Source of the DNA: Goniomonas avonlea
Lineage: Eukaryota > Cryptophyceae > Goniomonadida > Goniomonadaceae
Assembly: GCA_003573635.1 (NCBI GenBank)
Contig: QUTJ01031156.1
Span: forward strand, 1 to 10,100
Direction: 5' to 3'
Length of the DNA: 10,100 nucleotides
The stretch's first letter is position 1; every line of letters begins with the position of its first letter. Of the stretch, positions 6,751 to 10,100 are shown one piece after another. Position numbers and translations under genes: made by a program. The notes beneath the pieces are model-generated. The model made no database searches. It saw only the letters and a list, made by a program, of their open reading frames with translations, and was not told where the DNA came from.

Positions 6751-9700
6751 ATGGTGGGGACCGTCGGCTTGACGGTATTGCTTGTTGCGCTCCTGCTCGA
6801 CGCAGGGGCTGCGCAAGACGTCAGTACTGTAAATGCCATAAATATCCTGTTTGAACCTGGCGCGGCTTGCGCCAATATGAGCTTTGCTGCAAAGGTGGCT
6901 CTCGTCAAAGCCGATGGCGATACCGACAAAGTGAACGGCGCCCAGATCTCAGCGTTCTTGAACAAACCTGATGGGGCTTCTGGCGCTCTTTTGGGCGGAA
7001 CACGAGCGGGTACCAAGGACGGGATTGCCCGCTTCACTAACCTCCGCGTCACGCACCCGGGCAACTCGTTCCGCCTCAAGTTCGTTGTCCAGGGAGGCCA
7101 GAATGCCGTCGACGGAGCCTCGTTCGAGGTCTACAACCAGAACGACTGCGGCCCAGTGAGCCCTACTATTGGCGGGCCTGTCGGAGGCACCAGGGTCTCA
7201 ATCATGGGCCGGTTCGTAGAAAGGGGTGATGTCACCGCGGTGACCATCGCCGGAGTTCCCGCAACGATTGTCTCCCAGAGCAAGAAGCTCCTCGTTGCCA
7301 AGACTGGCAAGTACCCCGAACCCACTACGGGTGACATTGTCCTGGAGTCTTCATCGTGGGGCACGATGACTGTTGGGACTCAGTTCAAGGTTGCCCTCAT
7401 TCCTCGACTCCAAAAGAGCAAGTGGACCTACGTCGGGGATGGAATGTACAAGAGGGTCGGCGGTACCACAGCAGGTTTTTTTTCTCTCGCATTGCGTTTT
7501 GTGGCTGACTTCGCCCACAGTCAACCTCAAACACGAAGAACAGAACCAACCCACCGAGGAATCCCAGCAGTCACAGACACAGGCCCAGTCCCAACAGTCG
7601 CAGGCCCAATCCCAGTCTCAGCAGCAGTCCCAGACTCAGGGTCAGTCCCAGACGCAGGGTCAGTCCCAGTCTCAGCAGCAGTCCCAGACTCAGGGTCAGT
7701 CCCAGCAGCAATCGCAGACCCAGGCCCAGACTCAGCAACAGTCTCAGACCCAGCAGTCTCACCAGCAGTCCCAGCCCCAGCAGCAGTCCACACGAGCCCA
7801 GGAGGCAGAACACACGGAGGCGACAGCTCAGACCCAGGAGGAGGAAGAGGAGGTGGCGTCGGAGCCCGAGCAGCCGACCATGCCAGACTCCACACCAGAA
7901 CCCGAGCGTGTTGTCGTGCAGGTGGGTTTCTTCCCCCTTCACCTCCCCCCGGCCCTCTTCCCATGTCTGTGGCAAAACAGGACAAACGGGAAACTTACGA
8001 AAACGCGATTTGCAGGTCGGTGGCGTCGCGGCGTGGAACGGTCACACCAAGGGCCAAGTCAAGTGGACCCTTGGAGCTGGCAGGTCCGTCGACTGTTTTC
8101 CGAACTCTGACCCGTTTGGGCGTTTTCAAACTCAAGTTGTTCAGCTGCCAACTGGAGGTGCTTGGCTGGACAGTTCGTTGAGAGCAACACTACTTGCGGT
8201 GTGAGCTTCGACCAATTGTTTGTGTTTTGTCCAAGTTATGTGTGAGGAGAGTTCTTGAAAAGGGGCGAGAGGAGAGGAGAAGAGAGGGGCAGAGAGGGAG
8301 AAGGAGAGGGAGAAGGGAGGGTGAGGGGAGAAGAGGGGGGGGAGTGATGGCGAGTTTAACTCAACATACAGTGGCGATCGGGAGTACTGTGAGGCTGTGG
8401 TGTTCGAGCAGCCGTTCGCCGCTGCGCCCAATGTTGCGCTCTTTGTCAGCGGCCTGGACGACAGTGAGAATGACCATCGCCTCCGGGTACGCGGGTGTCA
8501 GTTCGGGCGCACTGAGAGTTTTCTCCTGCTCATAGACAGGCCCACGAATGTAGCTGAGCTGCGCAGCTGCTAGGATGGAGAGAAGAGAGGAGTCACGGCA
8601 GAGAGAGCAGCTGCTAGCAGCCACTCATCCATGGAGCTGCGTGGAGTGAGCGGTGTTAACGTGACCATGTCCGGGGAGTTTTCTCTTCTCTCTGTTCCTC
8701 TTTGTATCTCGTTCTCTCCTGCTCTCTGGCAGGTCCCAGTGGTATCTGCGAGCTCTCAGGGCCTGTCCCGGCCGCTCTGTCACTCGCTGTCTTCTCTCTC
8801 GGCCTCTCTCGGTCTCACTGCCCAGCCCCCCCCCCCCTCTCGACTGCGCTCCTGCTCGTGCTCCACTCTCCCGTTTCGGCCTCCCAGGGCTCACACTGTG
8901 GCGTCAGCTTATGGCGAAGGAAGTCTCCAAGCTCGGCTTTTCCCTTTGTATCCAGACGTGGTCGGACTCGCGTCTCGTCCTCGCAGTCGTCTCCTGGGTT
9001 GCTACCGATCCTGGTACGTAATTTGCAGCGGGCAGTGATAGGGAAAAAGCGACTCGCGTGCAGCGTCTGTCACACCTGAAGCTCCCTGAATCATGCTGTC
9101 ACTTCGGGTCAGCTCACCCGGCTACTGCCCTAAAAATTGGGTTAACACGCCGGTACAGACCTGCAAGGCACGAGTGTGGCCACAGCCCAGTCTCCCGAGG
9201 GTGACCTCCTCAACAAGGGTGAGCGCACCACGTCCGCCAATGTGAAGCTGCAGTCGGTACGTCAGAAACCTTTTCTGCCCGCAGTTCGTGATTTCTGGGA
9301 AAGCGTTCTCGCTCTCGCCCCTGCGCGTCGCGAGAGACACAGACAGAGAGCGCGCGGGGGAGAGGGGGAGGTCGGGAGAGACAGAGACAGAGACAGAGAC
9401 AGAGCAGCGAGCTGCGCATATCTCCTCTCCTCCTCTGCTTATCTCTTGGCTCCTGCCCCAGGCAGATTCCTCGTGATGCTCAGCCTTTTCTTCGAGCTCC
9501 GCCTAAACGTCCTTATGCAGAAGCTCGGCAAAGAACCCACTGTCTTCTGTGGCCTCAGCTATCTCGACGGCTCTGCTGACCTCTTGCCTGGCGTTCACAC
9601 TTCGGTGAGTCCTTTCTCCAGCACCCTCTGACACAGCCTGAGGGACATGGCATGAGGGATGGCATGAGCATGAGGAAGGGACTGAGGAAGAGAGGACGTG

Positions 9701-9891
9701 ACATGCGGACCACATTGTAGAGTTTGACAAGGCGACAAATATGTGTGACTCTTGTTCACACTTGTCACAGCTGTCATCCCTGTCCAAGAAGGACTTCCAA
9801 GTCGATTTCAGAAAGACTGGTAACTCCGTGATCAATCGGATTGATGCCACGACCATTGCCTGGGACCCTGCCGTCTGGAAGGCCAAGTATG
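6751..9891 (+). CDS. Secreted multidomain lectin: signal peptide, Ig-like, IPT/TIG, Q/S-rich tract, two H-type lectin domains (3' partial)
   Basis: Exons: 6751-7474 (or -7462), 7521-7921, 8016-8083, 8372-8486, 8908-9013, 9159-9256, 9521-9604, 9771-9891. Phases agree; about 572 aa are visible and the gene runs off the right edge. MVGTVGLTVLLVALLLDA then GAAQD is a typical signal peptide. Residues about 30-130 look Ig-like (GIARFTNLRVTHPGNSFRLK). Residues about 133-220 are IPT/TIG (SPTIGGPVGGTRVSIMG, VTIAGVPA). Exon 2 encodes Q/S-rich repeats and an acidic tail. Lectin domain 1 has AVVFEQPFAAAPNVALFVSG, then GFSLCIQTWSDSRLVLAVVS and WVA, the H-type (discoidin/Helix agglutinin) pattern. Domain 2 has VKLQS, EPTVFCGLSYLD and TTIAW. 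H-type lectins bind GalNAc/Gal-type sugars and oligomerise, so an adhesion or recognition role is inferred. Start choice rests on the signal peptide. Splicing around 8084-8371 and 7463-7475 is the least certain. Confidence 0.82.
7560..7797 (+). repeat. 18-bp coding minisatellite encoding Q/S-rich repeats
   Basis: A CAGTCC-led unit of about 18 bp recurs, clearest at 7625-7642, 7643-7660, 7661-7678 and 7679-7696, encoding units such as QSQTQG and QSQSQQ. Mixed CAG/CAA and TCC/TCT/TCG codons show point divergence between units. The product is a low-complexity, prion-like linker followed by an acidic stretch near 7835. It joins the IPT domain to the lectin domains. Confidence 0.92.
8246..8345. 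repeat. Homopurine (G/A) tract in lectin intron 8084-8371
   Basis: About 100 nt of nearly pure G and A on the sense strand ends 26 nt before the acceptor CATACAG at 8365-8371. That leaves only a short normal stretch for a branch site and pyrimidine tract. The tract belongs to the long-intron class in this window. Confidence 0.88.
9379..9404. repeat. GACAGA hexanucleotide repeat within a purine-rich intron stretch
   Basis: About four copies of GACAGA lie in the lectin intron 9257-9520, flanked by GA/G-rich sequence from about 9330. The intron then turns pyrimidine-rich toward its acceptor. Confidence 0.85.
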
Positions 9892-9925
9892 GTAAGCAAT
9901 ATTTGGCGCATTTAGCAGGAAGCGG

Positions 9926-9949
9926 ACACACACACACACACACACACAC
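9926..9949. repeat. AC dinucleotide microsatellite
   Basis: Twelve AC units lie directly after an AGCGG, inside the last visible lectin intron. Confidence 0.95.
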
Positions 9950-9954
9950 GGAGA

Positions 9955-9991
9955 GAGCGCACACGAGAGAGAAAGAGGAGGGAGGGAGGGG

Positions 9992-10042
<51 letters not shown>
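9955..10042. repeat. GA-rich tract ending in a pure AG microsatellite
   Basis: An interrupted GA/G-rich stretch resolves into an uninterrupted AG repeat at about 9997-10042. It lies in the same intron as the AC repeat. Confidence 0.95.
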
Positions 10043-10045
<3 letters not shown>

Positions 10046-10100
10046 ATGGAGAACCGACCGATCAGTAAGAGAGGATTCAAGCCATTCAGGAACCGCTGAG

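Larger units (their letters stand above)
9892..10100 (+). other. Lectin intron at the right edge; possible next exon at 10090
   Basis: The donor GTAAGC follows TAT G at 9891 (phase 1). The interval holds the AC and GA microsatellites listed separately. CCATTCAG at 10082-10089 could be an acceptor, with GA ACC GCT GAG in the required phase. Only 11 nt are visible, so this is a guess. Confidence 0.4.

Noticed and set aside
7527-7985. Antisense ORFs opposite the Q/S tract encoding leucine-rich or G/T/A-rich repeats
   Set aside because: These are shadows of the 18-bp sense repeat with no independent coding signal.
6655-8181. A single uninterrupted 508-codon plus-strand ORF
   Set aside because: It starts at a non-ATG codon upstream of the signal peptide and runs through a likely intron into the wrong frame of the Q/S repeat. 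The lectin exons need the spliced frame. It is kept only as a retained-intron possibility.
8625-8894. ORFs within 8487-8907 on both strands
   Set aside because: The H-type lectin domain continues directly from CGG at 8486 to CTT at 8908 in phase, so this is intron.
9413-9520. Upstream extension of the lectin exon (RFLVMLSLFFELRL...)
   Set aside because: It looks hydrophobic, but the phase from exon 9159-9256 requires the acceptor TTATGCAG at 9513-9520, and the family pattern resumes exactly at KLGKEPTVF.
1-10100. CRISPR arrays, tRNA/rRNA genes, transposase or integrase genes, viral genes
   Set aside because: None was recognised. The repeats present are simple-sequence or coding minisatellites, without spacer-repeat order or terminal-repeat/transposase structure.

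Overview
The window is genomic DNA from an intron-dense eukaryote, most likely a unicellular or early-branching one. The evidence is frequent GT-AG introns (many only 40-58 nt, with CTGAC/TTAAC-like branch sites), closely packed genes on both strands, and dinucleotide, homopurine and homopolymer tracts confined to the longer introns. A choanoflagellate or similar protist would fit, but the sequence alone does not fix the lineage. There is no sign of bacterial operons, CRISPR arrays or insertion sequences.

Layout. (1) 1-643: low-complexity DNA with CT runs, a C21 run and GA-rich stretches. It probably lies in the last intron or 3' region of the next gene. (2) 644-2577, minus strand: nine exons of an ASCC1-like protein with a KH domain and a 2H phosphodiesterase-like domain. 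Both H-x-T motifs are intact, but the C-terminal exon was not found. (3) 2578-2981: upstream region with perfect inverted repeats. (4) 2819-3694: a region of unresolved coding potential. Long ORFs lie on both strands, and a spliced plus-strand model would end in a single transmembrane helix. (5) 3639-4210: mostly non-coding, with short direct repeats and a pair of 10-14 bp palindromes just downstream of the CAP stop codon. (6) 4211-6655, minus strand: a complete nine-exon gene for cyclase-associated protein (CAP), 486 aa, with every splice phase consistent. (7) 6751 to beyond the right edge, plus strand: a secreted lectin gene. Its product has a signal peptide, an Ig-like domain, an IPT/TIG domain, a Q/S-rich repeat tract and then two H-type lectin domains.

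The CAP and lectin genes are head-to-head with only 95 bp between start codons, so they probably share a bidirectional promoter. CAP acts in cytosolic actin turnover, the ASCC1-like protein in nuclear RNA or alkylation-damage handling, and the lectin outside the cell. Nothing suggests a shared pathway. The most unusual object is the lectin: its domain combination is one I do not recognise, and its repeat exon is open in more than one frame. All exon boundaries were inferred by eye from reading frame, splice consensus and remembered family motifs. No alignment or transcript data were available.
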